Assembly: GCA_050942875.1 (NCBI GenBank)
Contig: JBMNOD010000066.1
Coordinates: 1 to 18,612, forward strand
From: JAAZAI01 sp050942875
GTDB lineage: Bacteria > Verrucomicrobiota > Kiritimatiellia > RFP12 > UBA3636
DNA length: 18,612 bases
Reading direction: 5' to 3'
In this document: piece by piece, positions 5,054 to 14,494 of the stretch
How the letters are laid out: each line of letters begins with the position of its first letter
Position numbering within the stretch: position 1 is the first letter of the stretch
Program-made: the position numbers and the translations under genes
Notes under the pieces: generated by a model
What the model was told of the DNA's origin: nothing
The model's database searches: none
The model's input: only the letters and a program-made list of their open reading frames with translations

Positions 5054-7210
5054 ATGGATACGACAACGGACGGCAACAACAAGAACGGCATCATCACATG
5101 GCGTTCGCTGACATTTGGCCTTTTGGGCATCTTCATCATGTCCGGGCTGGCCGGATACCACGACAATGTGCTTGGCGGCACGCTCATGATCGGCAACCAC
5201 ATGCCGGGCGGCGCCTTCACCTACTTCATGTTCCTCGGCCTCGGGTGGAACGGGCTCTGGGTGCTGCTGGATCGTTTGTTCGCCAGCAACGGCCGGTTGC
5301 GCAATGCGATGGCGCTCTCGATGCCCGAGATGCTTGTTGTGATGGCGGTGACGCTTGTGGCGTGCTATCCGCCGACGTCTGGCCTGGGGCGCTACTTCCA
5401 CCGGCAGATCATGCTGCCGTGGTACTATCTGGTGGACAAGCCAGACTGGGCGGCCAACGGCATTCTCACCGAGTACATGCGCCGCGAGCTCTTCCCGGAT
5501 CCCTGGCCCGGCCTTGGCACGACGAGCAAGGCGTATGAGGCGGTCTACGCGTCCTTCTTCACCGGCGTGGCCAAGGGGACGGAGGCCGTCGCGCTGGGCG
5601 ATCTGCCCCTCGGCGCCTGGATCAAGCCGATGTCGATCTGGGCGCCGGCGATCTTTCTGTTTTCCTTGAGCATCGTTGCGCTGCAGTTCCTTGTGCAGCG
5701 CCAATGGTCGAAGTACGAGCAGCTCAGCTATCCGGTGGCGCAGGTCGCCGGCAGCTTCTGCACGATTTCCGGCGGTCGCCGCGGCGTCCCGGACGTCTTC
5801 CGCAACCCGCTTTTCTGGTGGGGGTTTGTGCCGGTCGTGTCGTTGCTGGCGATCCACTACCTGGCGATGTGGTTCCCCCAGAACGTGCCGACGCTCGTCG
5901 CGATGATGCCCGACTTCAAGTCCTGGAGTCTGCCCGTCACCACCAAGATTCCGATTCTGCGCAAGGTGCCGGACATTTGGAGCATCAACGGCCAGACGCT
6001 CTATTTCACGATTCTCGCGCTGGCGTATTTCGTCAGCTCCGAGGTCAGCTTGACGATGGGCGTTTCGGTCATCAGTCTTGGGATTTTGGGCTCGCTCTAC
6101 TATCTGGCCACCGGGACGCCGCTGGAGAGCACGTGGCTCCAGACCGGTCGCGCGGGGGCCTACGTCGGCTACACGCTGATTCTCATTTACACGGGGCGCA
6201 CGTATTTCAAGGCGGTGTTCGCCCGGGCGCTCCGTCTGCGTCGTTCGACGCACGAAGAGCGCGCCGACGACGACGCGCGCGTCTCGGTGCTGGCGGCTCG
6301 CGTGTTGATCCTTGCGCTGACGGGCTTTGTCGTCATTCTTTCCTGGATCTTGCAGTCCTGGGTTGTGGCGATTTTCTACAGCCTGCTGCTCATGATCCTC
6401 TTTCTCGTGATTTCACGCATCGTTTGCGAGACGGGCGTGCCGTTCATCCAGTGCAACTGGGTGCCGGGCGAGATTCTGGCGCGACTTCTCGGCCCGGCGG
6501 CGATCGGCCCGCACGCACTGCCCGGCATGCTCTGGATCGCCGGCATCTTCGCGCAGGATCCGCGCGAAGCGCTCATGCCATACGTGGCGACCGGCGTCAA
6601 GGCGGCCGAGGACGGCGGCTTGAAGCTGCGCAAGTTCTTCTGGATCATCGTTGGCGCCGTTGCGATCGCTCTCGTGATCGCCTGGTTCAGCTCGACCTTC
6701 TTCCTCTACAATTTCAATCCGATGTCGGACGGCTGGGCGGCCCGGTGGCCGGTGACGAGCTACTTCGACCAGTCGGCGCGCTATTTCAATCAGATGAAGG
6801 CCTCCGGCGTCTTCGAGGCGAGCAAGGAGGCCGCTCCTTTGGCGCGTCTGTCTTTGGCGCGGGCCAATACGATGGAACTGCGGTTCTTCATCTATGGCAT
6901 GATCGGGGTCGTCGGCCTTTCGATGCTCCGCTTCCGCTTTTCAAAGTTTCCGATCCATCCGGTGTTGTTTCTCGTCATGGGCACGTACCCGAGCGGTTCG
7001 ACCTGGGGATCTTTCCTTGCCGGCTGGCTGATCAAGTCCCTCGTCGTGCGCTTCGGCGGCGGCGGCGTGTACCAGCGCCTCAAGCCGCTTTTCATCGGTC
7101 TTGTCGCCGCGGAGCTTTTCATGATCGGGCTCTCGGTGGTCATTGACTTCGTCTACTTCATCCATGCCGGCAGACCCTCGCCGGTGAAATTTGTGATCAT
7201 GCCTGGCTAG
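5054..7210 (+). CDS. OPT-like polytopic membrane protein (DUF6785/DUF6784 type)
   Basis: This 718-residue protein consists mostly of hydrophobic helices, roughly 14 or more. It opens with ITWRSLTFGLLGIFIMSGLA, has a conserved early MALSMPEMLVVMAVTLV helix, and then an amphipathic region with WYYLVDKPDWAANGIL. The segment QLSYPVAQVAGSF, after a long cytoplasmic or periplasmic link, resembles the Pro-containing motif of the oligopeptide transporter (OPT) superfamily. The C-terminal part (HPVLFLVMGTYPSGSTWGSF, then FLAGWLIKSLVVRFGG) matches what I recall of the DUF6784 domain. Such proteins are frequent in PVC bacteria and have no firmly assigned substrate; peptides, metals or metal chelates are possible by analogy to OPT. 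It leads the transporter cluster, with the FtsX permease 26 nt downstream. The family call is from recall; the transporter role is inferred. Confidence 0.7.
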   Translation: MDTTTDGNNKNGIITWRSLTFGLLGIFIMSGLAGYHDNVLGGTLMIGNHMPGGAFTYFMFLGLGWNGLWVLLDRLFASNGRLRNAMALSMPEMLVVMAVTLVACYPPTSGLGRYFHRQIMLPWYYLVDKPDWAANGILTEYMRRELFPDPWPGLGTTSKAYEAVYASFFTGVAKGTEAVALGDLPLGAWIKPMSIWAPAIFLFSLSIVALQFLVQRQWSKYEQLSYPVAQVAGSFCTISGGRRGVPDVFRNPLFWWGFVPVVSLLAIHYLAMWFPQNVPTLVAMMPDFKSWSLPVTTKIPILRKVPDIWSINGQTLYFTILALAYFVSSEVSLTMGVSVISLGILGSLYYLATGTPLESTWLQTGRAGAYVGYTLILIYTGRTYFKAVFARALRLRRSTHEERADDDARVSVLAARVLILALTGFVVILSWILQSWVVAIFYSLLLMILFLVISRIVCETGVPFIQCNWVPGEILARLLGPAAIGPHALPGMLWIAGIFAQDPREALMPYVATGVKAAEDGGLKLRKFFWIIVGAVAIALVIAWFSSTFFLYNFNPMSDGWAARWPVTSYFDQSARYFNQMKASGVFEASKEAAPLARLSLARANTMELRFFIYGMIGVVGLSMLRFRFSKFPIHPVLFLVMGTYPSGSTWGSFLAGWLIKSLVVRFGGGGVYQRLKPLFIGLVAAELFMIGLSVVIDFVYFIHAGRPSPVKFVIMPG

Positions 7211-7236
7211 CACCGCCGCTCGCCAGTTTCGAACGC

Positions 7237-8754
7237 ATGTCAACCCCCGCCTCTCTTCCCATGAGCCAAAGCAATACCAGAGTCATTGATGTCCGGAAGC
7301 AGCACAGCATGTCTCCTGCCGAGACCTTCCGCCTGTGCATCAAGGGCGTCCGGCACCGTCTGCTGCGATCCATGCTGACGTTGGCCGTCGTCGTGCTTGC
7401 CGTGGCGTTCTTCATGTTCCTGCTCGCCGAGAGCATGTTTCAACGTGCCACCGCCCAGGGCGTTCTGGCCGAGACGAAGCATGAACGCCTTTCCCAACAT
7501 CGGCTGACACGATTTCTGTCGCCAGCCACCGAGGCCGTGGCTGTCCGTCGTCTTGCCGACGCCTGGAAGGCGCAGGATGTCGATCAGCTTGACGAGTTCG
7601 CCGCCGTCGTCGAGCTTCCCCGCGAGCAGATCGACTCCCTTGCGGCCGAGTCGTTGCGCGAGGTCGAGTATGCCGCCTGGCTTGCTGGCATTCCTGCAGG
7701 CAAGCGCACGGTGCTCATCCACAAGACTTCCGGTCGCGACGCGTTTGCCTTCATCATCGCCGATCTTGATGGTTTCCGTTCTCGGCTCAAGCCGATGGTC
7801 GACATCAAGGTTCCCGACGGCCTTGAGGCCTTTGAAGGGTTTCTTTCCCGTTTGCCGTCGCATCAGCAGGCGACTGCCGCATTCACCGCCGCATGGAACG
7901 CCAAGGTCGAGAAGGCCGCCGCCGCCTTGGTTGCGGCCAAGGCTGGAAGCGACCAAAGCGACGCCGACTGGATCATCGACGCCCCCGAAGAAGCGACGGA
8001 GCGCTGGCGCGCGGAGCTCGTCGCCCTGGGCTTTGATTTCGACAGCGATGCATTGGTCTTGATGCGCCAGCAGCTTCGCGCCACTCGCGAATGCGCCGAT
8101 GTCCATCGCACGCTCAACTCGCGCGAGATCCGCGAGGCCTGGATGCGGGAATACCGCGAGAACACGCCTTCCACGGCGGAGCAGAAGATTCCCAAGCTGA
8201 CTGAAGCGCGCGCCGTGAAGCTCTTTGAAGGCATCTACGACGCCGATCTCCTCAAGCGTGTCGCCGAGAAGACGCTTTATGAGCAGAAGCTGATGAAGCT
8301 GGAGCGTCGTCTCGCTCTTGCCATGGCGTCGGAAGGCGGCTTCCTCGGTCTCGACGGTCGCCAGGTCTTCCTGCTGGCGATTTCGTTCATGGTCTGCATG
8401 GTGGGCATCGCCAACGCCATGCTCATGTCGATCACCGAGCGTTTCCGCGAGATCGCCACGATGAAGTGCCTGGGTGCGACGGACTCGTACATCCTGATGC
8501 AGTTCATGATGGAGGCGGGGATGCAGGGTTTCTTTGGCGGCCTGCTTGGCGTTGTGATCGGCTTCGTGATCGCCACGACCCGCGGGTTCATGGCGATGGG
8601 GTCGCACTTGGCCGTGTACTGGCCTTGGGGCGACTTGGCCATCTGTTCTGTCGTGTCCTTGCTGGCGGGGGTCCTGCTGGCAATGCTGGCTTCAATTCAA
8701 CCGTCGTGGTCTGCTTCGCGCATGGCTCCGATGGAGGCAATGAGGGTGGAATGA
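7237..8754 (+). CDS. FtsX/MacB-type ABC transporter permease
   Basis: This 505-residue protein has the classic four-helix layout of type VII ABC permeases. Helix 1 lies at about 46-65 (MLTLAVVVLAVAFFMFLLAE). A soluble extracytoplasmic domain of about 310 residues follows, then helices at about 378-398, 428-450 and 468-490. The conserved cytoplasmic loop ITERFREIATMKCLGATDSY (Arg-Glu-Ile, Lys-x-Leu-Gly-Ala) is the coupling segment of FtsX/LolC/MacB permeases. The C-terminus SWSASRMAPMEAMRVE matches the family ending (A-R--P-EALR-E). The extracytoplasmic domain is Ala/Glu/Arg-rich and I do not recognise a MacB or LolC fold in it. ATG 7237 is used; in-frame ATGs at 7261 and 7309 are alternatives, and none has a clear Shine-Dalgarno. 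Its stop overlaps the start of the ATPase gene, so the two almost certainly form one transporter. Confidence 0.85.
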   Translation: MSTPASLPMSQSNTRVIDVRKQHSMSPAETFRLCIKGVRHRLLRSMLTLAVVVLAVAFFMFLLAESMFQRATAQGVLAETKHERLSQHRLTRFLSPATEAVAVRRLADAWKAQDVDQLDEFAAVVELPREQIDSLAAESLREVEYAAWLAGIPAGKRTVLIHKTSGRDAFAFIIADLDGFRSRLKPMVDIKVPDGLEAFEGFLSRLPSHQQATAAFTAAWNAKVEKAAAALVAAKAGSDQSDADWIIDAPEEATERWRAELVALGFDFDSDALVLMRQQLRATRECADVHRTLNSREIREAWMREYRENTPSTAEQKIPKLTEARAVKLFEGIYDADLLKRVAEKTLYEQKLMKLERRLALAMASEGGFLGLDGRQVFLLAISFMVCMVGIANAMLMSITERFREIATMKCLGATDSYILMQFMMEAGMQGFFGGLLGVVIGFVIATTRGFMAMGSHLAVYWPWGDLAICSVVSLLAGVLLAMLASIQPSWSASRMAPMEAMRVE

Positions 8755-9521
8755 TGAAATTCGACGAAGCAAAGTACGCCGAAGGCCGTGAAGTCCTCGT
8801 CGCCGTGCACGACGTACGCCGCATCTTCATGCGTGGCGAGGAAGAGGTCCGCGCACTCGACGGAATCAATTTGAACATCTATCGCGGCGAGTACATCTGC
8901 GTGATGGGGCCTTCGGGTTCCGGCAAATCCACTTTTTTCAACATGGTCGGCGGACTCGACTCCCCGACGCACGGTCGCGTCTTCATGGACGGCGTGGACA
9001 TGGCGCAACTCAACGCCGACGAGCTCGCCTTCCTGCGCTGCCGCAAGATCGGCTACGTGTTCCAGCAGTTCAACCTGAACACCGTGATGACCGCGCTGGA
9101 AAACGTCACGTTGCCCATGGTCTTCGCCGGCGTCCACTCCGACGATGCGCGCGCGCGCGGCATGGCGCTCCTGGAGCGCGTGGGTCTTGGCGAACGCTGG
9201 AACCACCGGCCCAAGGAGATGTCCGGCGGCCAGATGCAGCGCGTCGCGATTGCCCGTTCGCTCGCCAACAACCCTTCGATTCTGCTTTGCGACGAGCCGA
9301 CCGGCAACTTGGACCTGAAGACGGGCAAGGAGATTCACTGGCTCCTGCACGATTTGAACAAGGAAGACGGCGTCACCGTTATTTGCGCCACTCACGACCA
9401 CAACATGCTGTCCGTCTCGGATCGCATGGTGTGGATCTCCGATGGGCGGATCGAGCGGATCGCCGCGCGCGAAGACGTGAAGATCGAGAAAGCAAGTCTT
9501 GGGACGGAAGATGACGATTAG
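8751..9521 (+). CDS. LolD/MacB-type ABC transporter ATP-binding protein
   Basis: This protein has about 256 residues. Walker A is GPSGSGKST (about residues 53-61), followed by FFNMVGGLD as in LolD. The Q-loop is GYVFQQFNL, the signature is MSGGQMQRVAIARSLA, Walker B is ILLCDEPTGNLD, and the H-loop is ICATHDHNM. All catalytic residues are present. GYVFQ-FNL and EPTGNLD are typical of ATPases serving FtsX-like permeases. Two adjacent in-frame ATGs (8751 and 8754) overlap the permease stop in ATGATGA, so the genes are translationally coupled. The reading frame is open further upstream, but that stretch is out-of-frame permease sequence. Its end overlaps the next gene by 11 nt. The substrate is unknown; the mechanism would be mechanotransmission across the inner membrane, as in MacB and LolCDE. 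Confidence 0.93.
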   Translation: MMKFDEAKYAEGREVLVAVHDVRRIFMRGEEEVRALDGINLNIYRGEYICVMGPSGSGKSTFFNMVGGLDSPTHGRVFMDGVDMAQLNADELAFLRCRKIGYVFQQFNLNTVMTALENVTLPMVFAGVHSDDARARGMALLERVGLGERWNHRPKEMSGGQMQRVAIARSLANNPSILLCDEPTGNLDLKTGKEIHWLLHDLNKEDGVTVICATHDHNMLSVSDRMVWISDGRIERIAAREDVKIEKASLGTEDDD

Positions 9522-12500
9522 CACACAGTTCCACTCCCCGCGGCCTCTGGCCCGGATGTTTTTTGCCGCCGCCGCCGTGTTGGCGATCGACGCCTCTACC
9601 GTTTCGGCTCAGTCGCCCGAGCCGGATGACACGGTCTATTCGCGTCTCTACGCAGAGTTTGCCCGCCACCCTCACCGCCGGGTCGGGAGCGAAAATCTGG
9701 AGGCCAGCTTCGCGGCGCTGGAGCGCGAGTTCAAGGCCGCCGGCCTCAACCCGCGTCGCCAGACGTTCCGCACGCTCGTTCAGGAGACCGAACGCCTGTC
9801 GTTCACTTACGATGGCAAGCTCGTCGAGGGTGCGCTGATGACGGACAACGGCCCGGCCCCGTTCGTCACCGACGGCCCGATCGAAGGCCCCGTCGTCTTC
9901 GTGGGCAATGGCTCCGTCCTTGATCTCGAAGGGAAGGACGTCGCTGGCGCGATCGCCGTCGTCGATGTGGCGAAGACGGGCGTGCGGGTGCCGGATGTCT
10001 TCATGCGCGGCGCCAAGGCGGTTGTGCTCGTCGGCGACGAGTCGATCGACCAGTGGCGGATGGCGCGGGTTTGCTTCACCACCGCAACGCTCGTTCCTCG
10101 CCTCTACCTGCCGCGCGAGAAGGCCGTTGCCGCCGGCTTGCTTGAGGCCGACGGCTCCCGCCGTGGCGCGATTGACGCGCGTGCATTGCTCAAGGACTGC
10201 GAGGGCGTCAATCTTTGGGTGGAGCTTCCGGCTGTCGAAGGATGGGTCGGCGATTTGAAGCGCGAGGAGGTGCTCGTGCTCTCCGCCCGGCTCGACACGC
10301 ATGGTTTTACCCCCGACTGTTCTCCCGAGCTTCGTCAGGCGGCCAATGCGGCGTTGCTGGCCGATGTTGCCGTTTCGTTGGCCGAGTCAGGCCCGCTTAA
10401 CCGGCACGTCGTCGCCGTTTTCTTCGGCGCGCACTACGCCGGCCAGGAAGGCGCTCGCTTCTTCTACCACGCCTTCGACATGACGGATGCCAAAGAGAAC
10501 AACGTGACGCTTCCGATGCGTGCCGCGCGTTACCAGAAGGAGATCGAATGGGTTGACGAACATCTGGGCTTCGCCGCCTCGCACAACGTGATCGGGGCGC
10601 GTTCGTCAATTGCCCGTGAAATGCAGCAGCGCCTGAAGCGGAAACTCATTGCCGCCGTTGCCGAGCAGCGCGAGCCGTTGGGGCGCCTGCGCCGCGAATT
10701 GGCCGAGCTGAAGAAAGACGACAAGGCCCTCAACGCTGCAGACCAGGCGCGCGCCGCCACAATCGAGGCGGAAATCGCCGAAGGCGACGCACAACGCCTG
10801 CGATGGAACGAGCTCCGGGCGCAACTTTTCAAGGGGCGGTTCGATTCAGACGATCCGGCGAACGTGGCGCTTTACGACGAGATGATGGAAGAGGTCCTTG
10901 CAGACCTCAACATGCGTCGCGCCGAAATCGAGCAGATGATCGAGGACAACCGCACCTGGATCGAGCTTTCCAAGGTCTTCGACGATCGCGATTTCGTGGC
11001 GCATTTCGACTTCGACTTCGCCAACGACAAGGATCCGTGGCTGCTGTCGATGATCAACGCCTACGGGCTCTATCGCAATTCAGAGCTTGGCGGCGGCGCG
11101 TACCTGCGCCACCTCCACGCGGTTTCGCGAGTCTACTACGGCGATGCGGCGGACGGTCTGGTGGGCGTCGGCGAGAATCGCGACTGGTCGGCCACGCTCT
11201 ACAAGCCGGCTCTCACGCCGATCTACAAGCCGTTTTCGCTCAGTGTGCCGAATCAGCGCGTGGTTCCCAGCGCCATCGGCTCCGGCCTTGGCGTCGCCGG
11301 CTTCCAGATGATGACCGTGGGCGACTCGCTTGCGCATGATTCATTGCCCTTCGCAGACGAGACCGATCTTTCGGGTCTTCGCGAGCAGATGCACGAAGTC
11401 TGCCGTGCCTTTGGCAATTCCTCGGAAATGTCGCTGCGCGCTCCCTTTGCCCGCGAGCGGATGGAAGATCGCTACCTTTACACGGATGAGCGGGGCGGCA
11501 CCCGCGGCGTGAACTTTCTCAACTATGCCGAAGGCTCCACGGACAGCGAAGGCGTCCCGGAGAATTCGATCCTGCAGTTTTCCGGCATCAGCATGACCGA
11601 GATGCTCTGCGGACAAAGCCATCTGCCACGCACCCGCATTCTGGCCAATGGCTTTGTCTACATGCCCACGATTTCGCGCGGTGTCGCCACCACGGGCTGG
11701 CGAGCTCGCACGATCGGCATCGGCTACGCGCCGGACGGCGCCTTCGAGCGCATATCCAAGGAGGACGACGCGACGGGCATCCTCGTCACGCCAAACCACC
11801 TCTTTTACGCGCATGGCGGCCTGATGTTCAGTTACGGCTACGCGCCGGATCCCCTCGGCGGCACCCTTTACGACCCCAAGACCATCATCGCCTCCAAGGA
11901 CGCGCCGCACAAGACTTTCGCCAACTACCGCATTGCCAACGAACGCCTGGAGTTTTTTGCCGATCGCAACGACCCCGTCAAGCGAATCGGCGCCAATGGC
12001 GAAATGCTTCTTGGCTCGGCGCCGTCGGAGTCGAAGACGGTCGATGCCGAGACGGTCAAGCGCGCCATGGGCCTGGGCATTCCGCTTGATGCGAAGACGA
12101 TGCTCTGCACCGACGGCATCGCCATAGGCGCCAGCGACGCCTTCCTGCTCAACGACATGCGCCTTCGCACGCTGCGCGAGCGCAACATCGTGCGCGACGA
12201 CCTTGAGGAACTCCACGCCGACGCTCGCGATCACATCGAGGCGGCGGAGCAGGCGGCCTCGGAACGTCGCTGGTCCCTCGCTCGCGCCCACCAGGTCTTC
12301 GCGACCTGCATCGAGAACCGCATCTATCGCCCCCTGCGCGGCGTCACGGAGGATCTCGTCCAGGCCGTCGTCGTGCTCCTGCTGCTCAACATCCCGTTCG
12401 CCTTCGCGATGGAACGGCTCCTCTTCGGCTTCACGAGCATCTACAAGCAGATCATGGGCTTCTGCGCCTTCTTCGTTGCGACCTTCCTGGTGCTCTTCTT

Positions 12501-14478
12501 CACGCACCCCGCGTTTTCGCTCGCGTCGGCGCCGATCATCATTTTCCTGGCGTTCGTGATCATCTTGCTCTCCGTCATCACGACGGCGATCATGATGGGC
12601 AAGATCAAGCAGGAGATTCGCGCGATACAAGGGCTTGCCTCGACGGTTCACGGCATGGAGGGCGAAAGCTCCACGAAGCTCTCCGCCGTGCTCATCGGCA
12701 TCTCGGGCATGCGCAACCGACCGCTCAAGACCTTCCTCACGAGCATCACCGTCGTGCTGCTGACCTTCACCATCCTCGTCTTCGCCTCGTTCACGCCCCA
12801 GGAGGGCGTCGTCGAATCCTATCTCGGCCGCGGCGCGGGCGACAATCGCATCGAGTTGCACCGCCTTTCCTTCCTTGACATTGACAAGCCGCTCACCCAG
12901 TCGATCGAGATTCTCTTTGAAGATCAGTTCGACATCTTCCGCCGTGGCGGCATCTTCCGCGTGCCCACGCGCCCGGGCGACACCGGCACGACTCCGCTGC
13001 GCCCCGAGAGCGTCGTCTATCTCCCGCGCACGCGCAAGACCGTGACGCTCGATGCCGTCGCCGGCTACGATCCCGGCGAGTTCTCCCGCAACACCGAGTT
13101 TTCGAAGGTGGTGGAGAACTTCGGCGAGGGCGATTTCCCGCATCCGCCGATTTATCTCCCGACGATCTTTTCCGAGGAGCTCGGCGCGCTTGAGGGCGAT
13201 ACGCTGTTGCTCAACGGCATTGCCTTCACGTATGCCGGCACCTTCGATTCCGGCGCGCTCCAGAATCTGTCTACGCTCGATGATCTCAAGGTCGTGCCGC
13301 CCGACTTCCAGACGACGCTGAGCAACCGCGGCCAGGCTCCGACAGACTCTGCCACGGCGGAGCTCTTCGAAGAAATGTCCTCCGGCAGCTTCGAGTGGTT
13401 CTCCACCGAGACGATTGCGCTCGCGCGCCTGGAGGATCTCGACGAGTGGATGCCCAGCGTCAACATCATCAGCTTCATGGCGCTCTATCCGAAACATGGC
13501 GAGGTGGATCTTGAGACGGAGGCGCGCCGTCTTGCGACCGTCTTCCAGGGCGCAGTCCATGTCAAGTCCTCGGAAGGCGTGCGGCGCATGTTCTTCACCA
13601 AGGCGGTCGAAGGCTCCGGCTTTGCCGACGTCGTCGTCCCCTTGCTGCTCGGCGGCCTGATTATCTTCAGCTCGCTCATGGGTTCGATTGTGGACCGGGA
13701 GCGGGAGATCTTCACCTATTCCGCGCTGGGGCTTTCGCCACCGAACGTCGGCGCCCTGTTCTTCGCCGAATCGGCCGTTTATTCGGTCATCGGCGGCATG
13801 GGCGGGTACCTGCTCTCGCAGGTCGTCGCGAAGACGTTCAGTTTCCTCGGCCGGATGGGCGTGATGACGCCGCCGGAGATGAACTTCTCGTCGCTGACGT
13901 CCGTCAGCACCATCCTCATCGTCATGGCCGTGGTGATGCTGTCGACGATCGTCCCCGCGCTGCGCGCCAGCCGCTCGGCCAACCCCGGCGTTGCCCGCAA
14001 GTGGAAGATGCCCATGCCCGATGGCGACCGGCTGAAGTTCGTCTTCCCGTTCACCGTTTCCGAGGTCGACTTCGCGGGCATCCTCTCCTTCATCAGCGAG
14101 CACTTCGCGAACCACAGCGACGCCACGCTCGGCAGCTTCGCCGCCAAGAACGTGACGCTTTTCAAGATCCCCGGCGCGAAGGGCGGCGCCGACGCCATCG
14201 GCATCGAGGCGGAGATTTCGCTCGCCCCGTTCGATCTGGGCATTTTCCAGAAGTTCCGCATGTACTCTTCGGAGTTCGAGATCGAAGGCATCGACGAGGT
14301 CGTCGTCGAGATCCAGCGCGTCGGCGGAACGCCCTCCTCATGGTACCGTAGCAACCGGGGCTTCGCAGACGAACTGCGCAAGCAGTTCCTGCTCTGGCGT
14401 TCGCTGCCGGTCCAGACCATCGAGCACTACCGGGCGCAGACCGAGGCGTCCCTCACCGGCGCAGAATCTGCGTCATGA
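9511..14478 (+). CDS. Giant fusion: secreted PA/M28-peptidase-like domain (apparently inactive) plus FtsX-family permease
   Basis: The 1655-residue protein starts at ATG 9511, inside the end of the ATPase gene; a TTG at 9499 is possible. A signal peptide or anchor covers about residues 1-33 (VSA then QS). Residues about 105-195 resemble a PA domain. Residues 251-330 resemble the M28 aminopeptidase core, but the first zinc His is Leu261 (ARLDTHG), the DN-SG Asp is Ala278, and the catalytic Glu pair is His308-Tyr309 (FFGAHYAGQEGA). A late M28-like HDSLPFADETD lies at 609-619. Residues 368-445 are a charged coiled coil. Helices follow at about 952-968, 981-1000, 1008-1030 and 1074-1094. After a long soluble insert come three FtsX helices (about 1375-1395, 1414-1440, 1460-1485) with the loop DREREIFTYSALGLSP. 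A soluble tail of about 165 residues ends the protein. Its role is unknown; I infer a binding or sensing permease. Confidence 0.8.
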   Translation: MTISTQFHSPRPLARMFFAAAAVLAIDASTVSAQSPEPDDTVYSRLYAEFARHPHRRVGSENLEASFAALEREFKAAGLNPRRQTFRTLVQETERLSFTYDGKLVEGALMTDNGPAPFVTDGPIEGPVVFVGNGSVLDLEGKDVAGAIAVVDVAKTGVRVPDVFMRGAKAVVLVGDESIDQWRMARVCFTTATLVPRLYLPREKAVAAGLLEADGSRRGAIDARALLKDCEGVNLWVELPAVEGWVGDLKREEVLVLSARLDTHGFTPDCSPELRQAANAALLADVAVSLAESGPLNRHVVAVFFGAHYAGQEGARFFYHAFDMTDAKENNVTLPMRAARYQKEIEWVDEHLGFAASHNVIGARSSIAREMQQRLKRKLIAAVAEQREPLGRLRRELAELKKDDKALNAADQARAATIEAEIAEGDAQRLRWNELRAQLFKGRFDSDDPANVALYDEMMEEVLADLNMRRAEIEQMIEDNRTWIELSKVFDDRDFVAHFDFDFANDKDPWLLSMINAYGLYRNSELGGGAYLRHLHAVSRVYYGDAADGLVGVGENRDWSATLYKPALTPIYKPFSLSVPNQRVVPSAIGSGLGVAGFQMMTVGDSLAHDSLPFADETDLSGLREQMHEVCRAFGNSSEMSLRAPFARERMEDRYLYTDERGGTRGVNFLNYAEGSTDSEGVPENSILQFSGISMTEMLCGQSHLPRTRILANGFVYMPTISRGVATTGWRARTIGIGYAPDGAFERISKEDDATGILVTPNHLFYAHGGLMFSYGYAPDPLGGTLYDPKTIIASKDAPHKTFANYRIANERLEFFADRNDPVKRIGANGEMLLGSAPSESKTVDAETVKRAMGLGIPLDAKTMLCTDGIAIGASDAFLLNDMRLRTLRERNIVRDDLEELHADARDHIEAAEQAASERRWSLARAHQVFATCIENRIYRPLRGVTEDLVQAVVVLLLLNIPFAFAMERLLFGFTSIYKQIMGFCAFFVATFLVLFFTHPAFSLASAPIIIFLAFVIILLSVITTAIMMGKIKQEIRAIQGLASTVHGMEGESSTKLSAVLIGISGMRNRPLKTFLTSITVVLLTFTILVFASFTPQEGVVESYLGRGAGDNRIELHRLSFLDIDKPLTQSIEILFEDQFDIFRRGGIFRVPTRPGDTGTTPLRPESVVYLPRTRKTVTLDAVAGYDPGEFSRNTEFSKVVENFGEGDFPHPPIYLPTIFSEELGALEGDTLLLNGIAFTYAGTFDSGALQNLSTLDDLKVVPPDFQTTLSNRGQAPTDSATAELFEEMSSGSFEWFSTETIALARLEDLDEWMPSVNIISFMALYPKHGEVDLETEARRLATVFQGAVHVKSSEGVRRMFFTKAVEGSGFADVVVPLLLGGLIIFSSLMGSIVDREREIFTYSALGLSPPNVGALFFAESAVYSVIGGMGGYLLSQVVAKTFSFLGRMGVMTPPEMNFSSLTSVSTILIVMAVVMLSTIVPALRASRSANPGVARKWKMPMPDGDRLKFVFPFTVSEVDFAGILSFISEHFANHSDATLGSFAAKNVTLFKIPGAKGGADAIGIEAEISLAPFDLGIFQKFRMYSSEFEIEGIDEVVVEIQRVGGTPSSWYRSNRGFADELRKQFLLWRSLPVQTIEHYRAQTEASLTGAESAS

Positions 14479-14494
14479 TCGCCCATTACGAGAT

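Noticed and set aside
4127..6253. 708-codon open frame on the minus strand across gspK and the first carrier gene
   Set aside because: It lies antisense to two well-supported genes. Its translation is Arg/His/Asp-rich with no domain, as expected from a high-GC codon shadow.
10261..10490. Active M28 zinc aminopeptidase
   Set aside because: The His, Asp and Glu-Glu expected at the zinc and catalytic positions are replaced by Leu261, Ala278 and His308-Tyr309.
11341..14115. 924-codon open frame on the minus strand across the fusion gene
   Set aside because: Its charged low-complexity translation and complete overlap with a membrane-protein gene with clear motifs mark it as a shadow.
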